Below are positions 1 through 8,718 of a stretch of 35,798 bases of DNA, piece by piece. The translations under genes were made by a program, and so were the position numbers. The notes below the pieces were generated by a model. That model was not told where the DNA came from, did no database searches, and worked only from the letters and a program-made list of their open reading frames with translations. The first letter of the stretch is position 1. The number at the start of each line of letters is the position of its first letter. This DNA comes from Burkholderiales bacterium. GTDB lineage: Bacteria > Pseudomonadota > Gammaproteobacteria > Burkholderiales > Burkholderiaceae_C. The stretch covers positions 37,501-73,298 of the forward strand of contig JAKFVA010000024.1 in assembly GCA_021732385.1 (NCBI GenBank), read 5' to 3'.

Positions 1-691
1 CTGGCTGACCAATCAGCCTCCAGTCTTTGCGGTTTTTCAGCGCCACCTCGCCCGGCGGCGTGGCCGCCGCAAATTTGGCCAACTCACCATAACTGGCGGA
101 CTTGCCCGAGGGGTGTGAAATTACGCCCTCTTTCACCACCAAGTCAGCCAATGGCAACTTCCACTGCAAAGAAGCGGCTCCCAGCAAGCTGGCGCGGGCA
201 GTGGCCGCGGCCAGCCGCAAAACGTCCCAGGCATCGGTCACGCTGGACGACCCTCCAGTGATATTGATGCCCAATTCACGTGCAACCTTCCCCACCATCC
301 AGTGCCCAAGCTTGACTTGAACTGGCGGACTGGCGGCTTGTGTCGACAAAGGATGAAATGGCAAGCTAGCAACCAAAGCAGCTACGTTGCCGTAAATGGC
401 GTCAGCCCCTGCCTGCTCAATCCGCACGCGAGCCAGCGGCACATCCAGTTCTTCGGCCACAAGCATGGGTAAGGCCGTATGCACGCCTTGCCCCATCTCG
501 CTGCGCGCCATTGCCAGCACTACCGTGCCGTTGGCAGCGATTTTTATCCAACCATTCAGGGCCACCTCCCCAGCATCCGGACGCATCAACGCCCCTGCAC
601 CCAGGCGTGAACGTGCCGGTAACGCACTCCAACCCAAAATCAATGCCCCCGCCGCACCCGCCCCCGTGAGCAGTAGTGTTCTTCTTTTCAT
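1..691 (-). CDS. Molybdopterin-binding large subunit of an isoquinoline 1-oxidoreductase-type hydroxylase (partial)
   Basis: The reading frame starts at 691 and stays open to the left edge, giving about 230 N-terminal residues of a protein normally over 700 residues long. It begins [18 protein letters not shown], a twin-arginine-like signal with a hydrophobic core, which suggests export to the periplasm as in IorB-type aldehyde/isoquinoline oxidoreductases. The stretches [40 protein letters not shown] and [11 protein letters not shown] are typical of the xanthine oxidase/IorB large-subunit family, which binds molybdopterin cytosine dinucleotide. The start codon overlaps the stop of the upstream 2Fe-2S subunit (ATGA), so the two are translated together. 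The substrate cannot be told; an aldehyde or N-heterocycle is usual. The active-site part lies outside the window. Confidence 0.88.
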   Translation of the reverse strand, partial: MKRRTLLLTGAGAAGALILGWSALPARSRLGAGALMRPDAGEVALNGWIKIAANGTVVLAMARSEMGQGVHTALPMLVAEELDVPLARVRIEQAGADAIYGNVAALVASLPFHPLSTQAASPPVQVKLGHWMVGKVARELGINITGGSSSVTDAWDVLRLAAATARASLLGAASLQWKLPLADLVVKEGVISHPSGKSASYGELAKFAAATPPGEVALKNRKDWRLIGQP

Positions 692-1143
692 TGCGACTGC
701 CCAGCTGCCCGGTGAATGGCTTTTCTGATTCGCTGGTAGGTACCACAGCGGCATATATTGGTTATGGCAGCATCAATATCAGCATCATTGGGCCGGGGAT
801 TTTTCTTCAATAACGCAGCAGCAGCCATCAGCATGCCGCTTTGGCAATAACCACATTGCGGCACTTGCTCGGCAATCCAGGCTGCCTGTAATGCGTGCGG
901 CTTTTCTGGCGTACCCAAGCCTTCAATTGTCTGAACACCCTTGCCCAACGCCGCAGAAATGGGCGTTACACAAGAACGCACTGCCGCGCCATCGATTTGC
1001 ACCGTACAAGCCCCGCAAGCCCCTACGCCGCAGCCAAACTTGGTGCCAGTTAGGTCGAGCACATCCCGCAACACCCACAAAAGCGGCATTTGCGGCGGTG
1101 CCTCAATTTTCACTAGGTGCCCATTTAGCTTCAATTCCATCAT
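688..1143 (-). CDS. 2Fe-2S small subunit of an isoquinoline 1-oxidoreductase-type molybdenum hydroxylase
   Basis: This 151-residue protein has the two iron-sulfur domains of the xanthine oxidase small-subunit family in the right order. The plant-type ferredoxin cluster ligands are C38, C43, C46 and C58 ([14 protein letters not shown]). The helical second domain has C97, C100, C131 and C133 (QCGYCQSGM and [11 protein letters not shown]). The length is typical of IorA-type subunits. It passes electrons from the molybdenum subunit to an external acceptor. Two ATG codons are adjacent at 1143 and 1140; an AGGAGCG Shine-Dalgarno just upstream fits the first. It is the promoter-proximal gene of the pair, and no FAD subunit is present, as is usual for the IorAB type, which donates electrons to a cytochrome. 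Confidence 0.93.
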   Translation of the reverse strand: MMELKLNGHLVKIEAPPQMPLLWVLRDVLDLTGTKFGCGVGACGACTVQIDGAAVRSCVTPISAALGKGVQTIEGLGTPEKPHALQAAWIAEQVPQCGYCQSGMLMAAAALLKKNPRPNDADIDAAITNICRCGTYQRIRKAIHRAAGQSQ

Positions 1144-1290
1144 CGCTCCTGACCATTACCCTGCGTAATCGCACTTTTGCAGGCTAACCGGATAATCGCG
1201 CCTTGTGCAGAATGCACTATCTAATTTGGCGGTCATCCTGACGCCAGTGCCAGTCGAATCCCGCAATCACTTTATTTTTTCAATTTCTCC

Positions 1291-3204
1291 ATGGCACTTT
1301 TGACTCTGCTGCAAGCCCACCTCGCCTACGGCCACACCGCCTTGCTGGACTACACCGATTTTGCACTGGAGACACGCGAGCGCGTCGGCTTGATAGGCCG
1401 CAACGGCACGGGCAAGTCGTCAATGCTGAAGATCCTGGCTGGGCTGGAGAAGGCCGATGACGGCACTTTGCAAGTACAACAAAACCTGCGCATCGCCTAT
1501 GTGGCGCAAGAACCCAGCCTGTCGCCCGAGGCCACGGTTTTCCAAGCCGCTTGCGCGGGCGTGGCCGATATCATTGCGCTGATTGAGGAATATGTGCAAG
1601 GTCATGGCGACCTCGATGCCGCGCAAAGCCGCATCGAAGCGCAAGACGGTTGGAACTGGGAGCAGCGCGTTCATGAGACCCTGCAGCGCCTGCACTTGAA
1701 CCCGGATGCACTAATTGGCTCACTCTCGGGCGGCACCAAAAAGCGTGTTGCGCTGGCGCAAGCGCTGGTAAGCCAGCCCGAGGTGCTGCTGCTGGATGAG
1801 CCGACCAATCACCTCGATCTGGACTCGATTGCCTGGCTTGAGGGTTTGCTGATTGAGTTTAAAGGCAGCGTTGTCACCATTACCCACGACCGCGCTTTCC
1901 TGGACCGCGTTGCAACCCGCATCATCGAGCTTGATCGCGGCAAGCTGCGCAGTTACCCAGGTAATTTTGGCGCCTACCTGCTTCAAAAAGAAGAGCAGAT
2001 GGCTCAAGAGGCTGTGATCAACGCGCGTTTTGACAAAGTACTGGCGGCTGAAGAGGTGTGGATCCGCAAAGGCGTGGAGGCGCGCCGCACACGCGCCACC
2101 GCGCGTATCGTGCGGCTGGACGCGCTGCGCGAGGCGCGCGCTGCGCGCCGCGATGCAGTAGGCCGCGTCAAACTCGATGTGGACAGCGGCACGCGCAGCG
2201 GAAAAATCGTGGCCGAGCTGACAGATGTCAGCCATGCGTTTGGCGAAAAAGTCATCGTCAAGAATTTCAGCACCACATTGTTGCGCGGGGACAAAATCGG
2301 GCTGCTTGGCCCCAATGGTGCGGGCAAAACCACGCTTATCAAACTGATCTTGGGCGAGCTCGCGCCCAGCAGCGGAAAAGTCAAGCAGGGTGCCAACTTG
2401 CAGGTGGCCTACTTTGACCAGATGCGCGATAACCTCGACTTGGACGCCACTTTGGCAGATTTCATCAGCCCCGGCAGCGAGTGGATCGAGATTGGCAACC
2501 AGCGCAAGCACGTTAAAAGCTACCTGACCGACTTTTTATTCTCGCCAGCGCGGGCCAACTCCCCGGTGCGCAGCCTCTCCGGCGGTGAGCGCAACCGCTT
2601 GCTGCTGGCTCGGCTGTTTGCCCGCCCAGCCAATGTGCTGGTGCTTGACGAGCCAACCAACGACCTGGATATTGATACGCTGGAGCTGCTCGAAGACTTG
2701 CTGCAAAACTATCCTGGAACCGTACTTCTGGTCAGCCACGATCGTGCGTTTCTGGACAACGTGGTCACAAGCACCCTGGCTTACGAGGGCGACATTGGGC
2801 AAGCGGGATTCTGGCGCGAGTACGAAGGCGGCGCGCAAGACTGGCTGACCCAGCGTCAGCGCAGCCTGGACTGGGCAGCAGCGGCCAACACTGGTGCCAC
2901 CTCAGCGGCAATCATTGCCATCCCCAGCAAAAACACAAGCCAAATTGACTCCAAGCCCAATAATGACGTGCGGGTACCGCTATTAAAAAAGAAGTTGAGC
3001 TACAAAGAGCAACGCGAGTTTGACAGCTTGCCACAAACAATTGCACAGCTTGAAGCCGAGCAAAGCGGCATCCGCTTGGAGCTGTCCGATGGCAGCCTTT
3101 ACGCCAGCAACCCCAAGCGCGCCCTTAGCCTACAAAACCGCGATGCGGAAATCGACCAAGCGCTGATGCAAACCCTGGAGCGCTGGGAGGCCTTGTCGGC
3201 ATGA
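1291..3204 (+). CDS. uup: ABC-F family ATPase Uup
   Basis: A 637-residue soluble protein with two ABC ATPase domains and no membrane segments, the ABC-F layout. The first domain has Walker A GRNGTGKSS (about residues 36-44), signature LSGGTKKRVAL and Walker B LLLDEPTNHLDLDS. The second has GPNGAGKTT, LSGGERNRLLLARL and VLVLDEPTNDLDIDT. After a linker, the C-terminal 80 or so residues (KKKLSYKEQREFDSLPQTI onward) match the coiled-coil DNA-binding tail that distinguishes Uup from other ABC-F proteins. Length is close to E. coli Uup. Uup acts on ribosomes and affects the precision of transposon excision and branched-DNA processing. The gene starts with an ATG at 1291 without a strong Shine-Dalgarno. 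Confidence 0.93.
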   Translation: MALLTLLQAHLAYGHTALLDYTDFALETRERVGLIGRNGTGKSSMLKILAGLEKADDGTLQVQQNLRIAYVAQEPSLSPEATVFQAACAGVADIIALIEEYVQGHGDLDAAQSRIEAQDGWNWEQRVHETLQRLHLNPDALIGSLSGGTKKRVALAQALVSQPEVLLLDEPTNHLDLDSIAWLEGLLIEFKGSVVTITHDRAFLDRVATRIIELDRGKLRSYPGNFGAYLLQKEEQMAQEAVINARFDKVLAAEEVWIRKGVEARRTRATARIVRLDALREARAARRDAVGRVKLDVDSGTRSGKIVAELTDVSHAFGEKVIVKNFSTTLLRGDKIGLLGPNGAGKTTLIKLILGELAPSSGKVKQGANLQVAYFDQMRDNLDLDATLADFISPGSEWIEIGNQRKHVKSYLTDFLFSPARANSPVRSLSGGERNRLLLARLFARPANVLVLDEPTNDLDIDTLELLEDLLQNYPGTVLLVSHDRAFLDNVVTSTLAYEGDIGQAGFWREYEGGAQDWLTQRQRSLDWAAAANTGATSAAIIAIPSKNTSQIDSKPNNDVRVPLLKKKLSYKEQREFDSLPQTIAQLEAEQSGIRLELSDGSLYASNPKRALSLQNRDAEIDQALMQTLERWEALSA

Positions 3205-3289
3205 GCACGTTATCTTGAAAATATCAAAAACCATAGCATTAGTCGCCCACGAGACCTAGGTTAGCGGCAACTTTGACTATAAATTCAGC

Positions 3290-3952
3290 ATGGGAACACT
3301 CTACCTTGTGCGTCACGGTCAGGCTTCATTTGGCGCCGCCAATTACGACCAGCTCAGCCCCCTTGGTGAACGGCAAAGCCAGTTGCTGGGCCAGCACTTC
3401 AAGCGCCATGGCGTCACTTTCAGTTCGGCGCTCACGGGCACCTTGAAGCGTCACACACAAACCTACACTGGCATTTGCGATGGAATGGGCACAGCTTTAT
3501 CTGCGCTTGCACTGCCCGGGCTAAACGAGTACCTGCCAGAAGCGGTAATTGCAGCCATTCATCCGCAACCGCTCGCTAAACCCGATACGCCAGAGACTTA
3601 CCGGCAACACTTTCGCCTCTTGCGTGATGGTTTGAGCGCCTGGATGGCGGGCACCGTACAGCCTGCCGGCATGCTTACTTATGCAGAATTTACGCAAGGC
3701 ATAAGCCATGCCCTCGCGCACGTGCGCAACCAATGCGACGGGAACGTTTTATTGGCCTCTAGCGGCGGCCCGATCGCCTGCGCTGTTGCGCAGGTGCTGG
3801 GGTGCGGGCCAGAGGCAACCATTGAGCTTAATTTCCGCTTGCGAAACAGTGCCGTAACCGAATTGGTCTTCAATCCCAAACGCTTGCACTTGTTGACCTT
3901 CAACACCCTGCCGCACTTGCAAGACCGACCAGACTGGGTCACGTTTACCTGA
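3290..3952 (+). CDS. Histidine phosphatase (phosphoglycerate mutase-like) family protein
   Basis: A 220-residue protein opening with MGTLYLVRHGQAS, the RHG motif (R8-H9-G10) that carries the phosphorylated histidine of this family. A second conserved arginine lies in LKRHTQTYTG (R54), and LNEY (E80) fits the acid position. The usual second catalytic histidine of the C-terminal S-H-G motif is replaced: here the segment is LLASSGGPIACA (S157-S158). Such SSGG variants occur in a proteobacterial subgroup, so the fold is sure but the activity and substrate are not. The stop overlaps by 8 bases the end of the convergent sensor kinase gene. It lies 85 bases after uup on the same strand. Confidence 0.85.
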   Translation: MGTLYLVRHGQASFGAANYDQLSPLGERQSQLLGQHFKRHGVTFSSALTGTLKRHTQTYTGICDGMGTALSALALPGLNEYLPEAVIAAIHPQPLAKPDTPETYRQHFRLLRDGLSAWMAGTVQPAGMLTYAEFTQGISHALAHVRNQCDGNVLLASSGGPIACAVAQVLGCGPEATIELNFRLRNSAVTELVFNPKRLHLLTFNTLPHLQDRPDWVTFT

Positions 3953-5297
3953 ATGCGCGCGACACGCTGGCCGCAAATGTCACCCGATAGCAGGTTGTAA
4001 AACCAGGTGGGGGCACTACTTGCTCAAAACGGGCGCTGTGAATCGCCGCAATTTTTTCCACGACCCGGTGACCCAATCCCAGCCGCAACGCACGCACTCC
4101 GTCACCTGCAGCAGCGGGTGTATTTTGGCGCGCGGTTTGCTGGGCGTTGTCACACACCTGCAGCCAACGCGCCCGCGGGTCCAGCTGCACTTGCACGCAG
4201 GTCCCCGCCGAAGTATGGCTCAGCGCGTTTTCCACCAGGTTGCGCAAGGCCAATTCCAGCAAAACGGGATGCCCTTGCATGGGGAACGGTGCCGGACTTG
4301 CCAGCCCCAACTCATGCCCGCTTTGGTACGCCATTTGGGCAAACTCGCCAACCACACCGCGTACGAGTTCAGACAAATCCAGGGCCTGCGCAGACACTGC
4401 CAATTCATCCCTGCTGGCGCGGGCCAGCGCAAGCAAATGCGACAACACCTCGCCAGCACGCAAAGCGTCCCGCTCCAGCTGGACGAGGATGCCCTCGCGT
4501 GCAGCCGCCTCAGGCGAATCACGCAAGGCCCGCGCTTGCAAAGTGATGGCGGCCAGCGGCGTGCGTAACTCATGGGCAAACTCATTGGCCAACGCTCTCT
4601 CACGGGTCAGCGCGGCGTGGTAGCGTTCAACCAATGTGTTAATAGCCAGCACCGTGGCACGAAATTCTTCATGCGAGGGCTGGACTGTGATTGGCTGGGC
4701 TCTGTGGATATCCAGCGCATTGATCTCGCCTGAGAGCTGGTACAAAGGCCGCAAACCGCGCCGTATCGCCAGGCCCAAAACCACCGCCACCACAGGCAGC
4801 AGCCACAAACCGGGCTCCGTAATCTGCTCGGCAATGTCCTCGGCCAAGTCATCTCGCTCCAGCACGCTCAGCAGCACCATTACCTTGCGGGTGTGGCCGT
4901 CGTTCCAGCGCGAAAACACCCGCCACGCCGTGCTTGGCTGGCCCAGGCGCAGGGTAGCAAAACCATCACTGGGGCCAAACATGGGCAAGGGCGCAGTGCC
5001 GGTGCGGGTCAGTACTCGGCCAGCCGCATCCCACACCACAACGCTCATCGACTGCTGGTAGTCGTGCGCCTTCAGCTCGAGCGTGCCCTGCGGTGCGACA
5101 TTCTGGCGGCCCGGCGCAAATTCGCCATCACTGTAGGCTAGAAGCAGTGAAGCCACACTGGCAAGGTGTCCATCGGTCAACTCATCGGACTCGTGCAAAC
5201 CGGCATAGTAGCCAGCGGCAATGAAAGTCGCCCACACCAGCACCAACGCACCCAACGTCCAGGCCAGCAAATGCCCGGTGAGCGTGTGTTGCCTCAC
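3945..5297 (-). CDS. Sensor histidine kinase, PmrB/QseC-like
   Basis: A 450-residue membrane kinase. A first transmembrane helix lies at about residues 10-31, a periplasmic sensor region at 32-162 and a second helix at 163-179, followed by a HAMP-like linker. The H-box EFAHELRTPLAAI puts the phosphorylated histidine at H242. The N-box is LRNLVENALSH, the D-box LQVCDNA, and a shortened glycine-rich region is LGLGHRVVEKIAA. The start is GTG at 5297, overlapping the stop of the response regulator (GTGA), so the pair is translationally coupled. Its place beside a PAP2/EptA lipid A operon with a PmrA box points to a PmrB-like role in sensing envelope signals such as cations or cationic peptides. 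The signal itself is inference; QseC/TctE-type kinases look similar. Confidence 0.9.
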   Translation of the reverse strand: MRQHTLTGHLLAWTLGALVLVWATFIAAGYYAGLHESDELTDGHLASVASLLLAYSDGEFAPGRQNVAPQGTLELKAHDYQQSMSVVVWDAAGRVLTRTGTAPLPMFGPSDGFATLRLGQPSTAWRVFSRWNDGHTRKVMVLLSVLERDDLAEDIAEQITEPGLWLLPVVAVVLGLAIRRGLRPLYQLSGEINALDIHRAQPITVQPSHEEFRATVLAINTLVERYHAALTRERALANEFAHELRTPLAAITLQARALRDSPEAAAREGILVQLERDALRAGEVLSHLLALARASRDELAVSAQALDLSELVRGVVGEFAQMAYQSGHELGLASPAPFPMQGHPVLLELALRNLVENALSHTSAGTCVQVQLDPRARWLQVCDNAQQTARQNTPAAAGDGVRALRLGLGHRVVEKIAAIHSARFEQVVPPPGFTTCYRVTFAASVSRAFR

Positions 5298-5989
5298 GTT
5301 GCTGATTCCATGGACTGTGCGGGTACGAAATAACCAACACCACGCAGGGTTCGAATCACGTCTTCACCGAGTTTTTTACGCAAGTGATGCACATGCACTT
5401 CAATTGCATTGCTCTCCAGCGCTTGGTCCCAGTTGTACAGGTGTGCTTCAATTTGTGGACGCGACAGCACGCGCGGACAAACCTCCAGCAGCGCCAGCAA
5501 TATGGCAAACTCTCGTGCGGAAAGTTCCACCAGCAGGCCCGCGCGCGCAACGGTGCGGGCAGCCGGGTCAATCAACAAATCGCCATGGCTTAATAGCGAT
5601 TGGGCACGGCCCATGGCACGCCGTCGCAAGGCGCGCATGCGCGCTGCGAGTTCGTCTATGTCGAAAGGCTTGGTGACGTAGTCATCGGCACCCAGATCCA
5701 GTCCAGCAATGCGCGAAGCCACCTGATCGCGTGCAGTCATGATCAACACGGGTGTTTGTCTGTCGGGCAGCGGTTTGGCAGTGCCCGCACGCAAGCGGCC
5801 CAGCAGCTGCGTGCCGTCCCCATCTGCCAGCCCCAGGTCCAACAACACCAGATCAAACGGCTCAGCGCACAAAGCAGCCCAACCACCGGCCACACCCGGC
5901 ACAACATCCACGGCCCAGCCCAGGCGTTGCAAATTGACCTGCAATCCCTGCGCAATACCTTCATCGTCCTCAACCACCAAAACACGCAT
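5294..5989 (-). CDS. OmpR-family response regulator, PmrA/QseB-like
   Basis: I place the start at the ATG at 5989, giving 231 residues beginning MRVLVVEDDEGIAQGL; the frame is open further upstream but would code across the PmrA box. The receiver has acidic residues E7, D8 and D9, the phosphoacceptor D51 in LVLLDLGLADG and the lysine in DDYVTKPFDIDEL. The C-terminal winged helix shows LSAREFAILLALLEV, NAIEVHVHHLRKKLG and IRTLRGVGYFV, typical of the PmrA/QseB branch. It is the first gene of a two-gene operon with the kinase. The gap to the divergent PAP2 gene is only 63 bases and contains CTTAAG-N5-CTTAAG, which suits autoregulation and activation of the lipid A genes. Confidence 0.92.
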   Translation of the reverse strand: MRVLVVEDDEGIAQGLQVNLQRLGWAVDVVPGVAGGWAALCAEPFDLVLLDLGLADGDGTQLLGRLRAGTAKPLPDRQTPVLIMTARDQVASRIAGLDLGADDYVTKPFDIDELAARMRALRRRAMGRAQSLLSHGDLLIDPAARTVARAGLLVELSAREFAILLALLEVCPRVLSRPQIEAHLYNWDQALESNAIEVHVHHLRKKLGEDVIRTLRGVGYFVPAQSMESAT

Positions 5990-6011
5990 GGGCTGATTGT
6001 GAGCCAAAGCG

Positions 6012-6028
6012 CTTAAGGCTGGCTTAAG
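6012..6028. promoter_or_regulatory. Putative PmrA box between pmrAB-like genes and PAP2-eptA
   Basis: The sequence is CTTAAG, five bases (GCTGG), CTTAAG. This matches the known PmrA binding pattern of two TTAA-containing hexamers separated by five bases. Each half is itself a palindrome, so the site can serve both directions. It lies 22 bases before the response-regulator start and 24 bases before the PAP2 start, which leaves room for only very short or leaderless transcripts. Confidence 0.75.
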
Positions 6029-6052
6029 CCGCACTGGGCATTCTGCCGATCC

Positions 6053-6754
6053 ATGCGCCATACCGAATTTTCTTCCCCAAACCATCAACTCACTTTATTT
6101 ACCATCCTCGCATTCCTAGCGCTTGTTGCCTGGGACGCCAGCGGACTGGACCTCATGCTGGCCCAGTTGGCTGGCAACACGCAAGGATTCCCCCTTCGCC
6201 ATCACTGGCTGTTCACCCATGTCCTGCACGACGGTTTGCGCCGCGCCGCCTGGGTCTTGGCCCTGGGTTTGTGCCTGGCGGTATGGTGGCCGGTTGAGCC
6301 ATTGATGGGGTCACTGGCGCGGCTGGGTACAGCGCAGCGCCTGCAATTTGCCATTACCACCCTGGCTGCTGCATTTGCGATCTCCGTCATCAAATCCTTC
6401 AGTACCACCAGTTGCCCCTGGGATTTGCACGCGTTTGGTGGCCTGGCGCGGTATGCATCGCACTGGACTTTGTTTGCCGACGGTGGCACGGGCCGTTGTT
6501 TCCCGGCAGGTCATGCTTCTTCGGGCTTTGCCTTTTTTGGTGGCTATTTTGCGTTTCGTCAAAGCGCTCCGCGCGAGGCGCGGGCTTGGTTGCTGGCTGC
6601 AGCCGCCGCCGGGCTGATACTGGGTATTGCACAGCAACTGCGCGGTGCGCACTTCATGAGCCATACCTTGTGGACAGGCTGGATCTGCTGGTGTGTTGCA
6701 TTCGGACTGGATGTGCTCTGGCGCCGCACCTCACGCCTGCAGGTGCAGGTATGA
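6053..6754 (+). CDS. PAP2-family membrane phosphatase
   Basis: A 233-residue polytopic membrane protein with about five or six hydrophobic helices. It carries the three phosphatase motifs of the PAP2 superfamily: KSFSTTSCPWDL (K114), CFPAGHASSGF (H154) and RGAHFMSHTLWTG (R197, H204). Proteins of this family remove phosphates from undecaprenyl diphosphate, phosphatidate or lipid A on the outer face of the inner membrane. The stop overlaps the start of the downstream phosphoethanolamine transferase (ATGA), so the two are coupled. A plausible role is recycling of a lipid by-product or trimming of a lipid A phosphate during modification; that is inference from the operon. The PmrA box directly upstream suggests control by the divergent two-component system. 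Confidence 0.88.
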   Translation: MRHTEFSSPNHQLTLFTILAFLALVAWDASGLDLMLAQLAGNTQGFPLRHHWLFTHVLHDGLRRAAWVLALGLCLAVWWPVEPLMGSLARLGTAQRLQFAITTLAAAFAISVIKSFSTTSCPWDLHAFGGLARYASHWTLFADGGTGRCFPAGHASSGFAFFGGYFAFRQSAPREARAWLLAAAAAGLILGIAQQLRGAHFMSHTLWTGWICWCVAFGLDVLWRRTSRLQVQV

Positions 6755-8448
6755 CATCGATCAAACTGACCACGCCCGTCATCCGCATGCCGGGTCTGGC
6801 GGGCGGCGAGCGCCATCGCCGCGTTGCGCCAGTCGTGTCTCGCCCGGTGGGGCCTGCTCTATTAGTCACGCTGACCAGTCTGTGGATAGCTGTCTTGTGC
6901 AACTTGCCACTGTGGCGCGAAATGCACAGGCTGGGGTTGCTGGGTAACGCGTCAGGCTGGGCGTTCGCCGGTGCATTTGCCCTGATGATTGCGGCCAGTC
7001 TGGCCGCGCTGCAAAGTCTGCTGGCATGGCGCTGGAGCCTCAAGCCCGTCAGCATGCTGCTGCTCGCGGCCTCGGCATTGGGGGCGTATTTCATGCTCAA
7101 CTACGGCGTAGTCATTCACAACACCATGGTCATCAACGTGCTGCAGACCGACGCAAGGGAAGCGCTCGACCTGTTTAACTGGCGGCTGGTGGTGGTTTTG
7201 TCTTTGCTGGGCGGGTTGCCCATCTGGCTGGTGGGGCGCACCCCCGTTCACACGGCAACCTGGCACCGCCAGGCGCTGCACAACACGGGCATGGCGGCGG
7301 TTGCGCTGCTGCTCGTACTGGGCACCGCCGTTCTCAGCTTTGCACCACTGTCGTCGGCCATGCGCAACCACAAGCATTTGCGCTACCTCGTCAACCCGCT
7401 CAATACCCTCTACGCCTTGGGTCATGTCGCCATAAAACCGTTGCGCACCGCACGCACACTCGTGGAGCCAATTGGCACCAATGCCGTGCTCGGCAACACC
7501 GACAGCAAACCGCCGCTGCTGGTTCTGGTGCTGGGCGAAACTGCACGCAGCGGCAATTTCAGTGCAAACGGCTACGCGCGCGATACCAATCCTGAACTAA
7601 CACGCGAACAGATTGCCAGCTTTCGCAACGTTTGGTCTTGTGGCACCAGCACTGCCGCCTCGTTGCCCTGCATGTTCTCGCACCTGGGTCGCGACGGTTT
7701 TGACGGGCGCAGCCATGACTACGAAACGTTGATTGACGTACTGCACCATGCAGGACTTGCTGTACTGTGGCTGGACAACCAAGGCGGCTGCAAAGGTGTT
7801 TGTGACCGTGTGCCTTCCGTCAACACCTCGCAACTCAAACACGCCGAGCTGTGCCCCGGTGGAGAGTGCCTGGACGGCATTTTGCTCGAAGGGCTGGACG
7901 CGCGGCTTGCCGCAATGCCTGCCGAGCGCCGTGCGCGTGGGGTGGTAATCATCATGCACCAAATGGGCAGCCATGGGCCCGCCTATTACAAACGCTCTCC
8001 GGCTGCTTTCAAGCGCTTCCTGCCTGAATGCACCAGCAACAACCTGCAAGATTGCAGCCGCACCGAGTTGGTCAACGCTTACGACAATTCCATTGCTTAT
8101 ACCGACCATGTACTGGCGTCCACCATCGGCTGGCTCAAGCGCCAGGGTGATTACGCCAGCGCCATGGTGTACGTGTCCGACCATGGCGAGTCTCTGGGCG
8201 AAAACAACCTCTATCTGCACGGCATGCCCTACAGCATTGCCCCCGACGTACAAAAGCATGTGCCGTGGGTTACCTGGCTGTCACCTGCTTTTGAGCGGCG
8301 TGGCATCGCCACCGACTGCCTGCGCAAGCAGCACGATGCACCACTGTCGCACGACCACTACTTTCATTCAGTGCTCGGCTTGCTGCAAATCAAAGCTGGT
8401 ATTTACCGGCGCGATCTCGACGCTTATACGCGCTGCAGCAACTATTGA
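6751..8448 (+). CDS. eptA: Phosphoethanolamine-lipid A transferase, EptA/MCR family
   Basis: The ATG at 6751 overlaps the PAP2 stop and gives 565 residues; the longer open frame upstream is only a shadow of the PAP2 gene. An N-terminal domain of five transmembrane helices (about residues 35-190) is followed by a periplasmic sulfatase-fold domain. Catalytic residues line up with the EptA/MCR family: metal ligand E263 in LGETARSGNFS, nucleophile T301 in SCGTSTAASLPCMFS, H408 in HQMGSHGP, and D477/H478 in YVSDHGESLGE. Cysteine pairs C297/C307, C347/C351, C368/C373 and C427/C435 fit the disulfides of this family. It transfers phosphoethanolamine from phosphatidylethanolamine to lipid A phosphate, lowering negative charge and polymyxin binding. 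Expression is likely controlled by the PmrA box. Target choice (lipid A rather than core sugars) is by similarity. Confidence 0.93.
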   Translation: MTSIKLTTPVIRMPGLAGGERHRRVAPVVSRPVGPALLVTLTSLWIAVLCNLPLWREMHRLGLLGNASGWAFAGAFALMIAASLAALQSLLAWRWSLKPVSMLLLAASALGAYFMLNYGVVIHNTMVINVLQTDAREALDLFNWRLVVVLSLLGGLPIWLVGRTPVHTATWHRQALHNTGMAAVALLLVLGTAVLSFAPLSSAMRNHKHLRYLVNPLNTLYALGHVAIKPLRTARTLVEPIGTNAVLGNTDSKPPLLVLVLGETARSGNFSANGYARDTNPELTREQIASFRNVWSCGTSTAASLPCMFSHLGRDGFDGRSHDYETLIDVLHHAGLAVLWLDNQGGCKGVCDRVPSVNTSQLKHAELCPGGECLDGILLEGLDARLAAMPAERRARGVVIIMHQMGSHGPAYYKRSPAAFKRFLPECTSNNLQDCSRTELVNAYDNSIAYTDHVLASTIGWLKRQGDYASAMVYVSDHGESLGENNLYLHGMPYSIAPDVQKHVPWVTWLSPAFERRGIATDCLRKQHDAPLSHDHYFHSVLGLLQIKAGIYRRDLDAYTRCSNY

Positions 8449-8611
8449 GCGGTGTATTTTGGCGCGCCATTTGGCCCAATCTGGTGCTAGCAGTACAGCA
8501 TGGATGTCACGTAGATCGCACATCCGGCCTGTCACAAGTCAATCCGCACCACTTGTCACACGGCCTTCTTCGTACACAGATAACGTCTGCGTTTTCAACT
8601 GGAGTTGACCC

Positions 8612-8688
8612 ATGAAATTGCTTTTGCCTTGACCGCACTTACCTTGAACATCGTAGCTTGCAGCGACAGCGACGATGCGCCATTATGA
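8612..8688 (+). pseudogene. Relic of a small lipoprotein gene (one-base frameshift)
   Basis: A GGAG Shine-Dalgarno (8601-8604) precedes ATGAAA at 8612, but that frame stops after six codons. Shifting frame by one base just after ATGAAA gives IAFALTALTLNIVAC followed by SDSDDAPL and a stop at 8686-8688. Read together this is a 25-residue lipoprotein: lysine, hydrophobic core, cysteine preceded by a lipobox-like IVA, then a short acidic tail, much like entericidin-type peptides. The good ribosome site and clean signal make a broken or mis-sequenced gene more likely than chance. Confidence 0.45.
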
Positions 8689-8718
8689 GTTTGACTGCGG
8701 CTCGGTGAACTGCTGCGC

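Noticed and set aside
1720-2511. 263-codon minus-strand frame inside uup
   Set aside because: Antisense shadow of the conserved ABC domains, caused by high GC at third positions.
6412-6750. Longer N-terminus for EptA
   Set aside because: The added 113 residues are an out-of-frame reading of PAP2. The ATG at 6751 gives the expected N-terminal membrane domain and an ATGA coupling.
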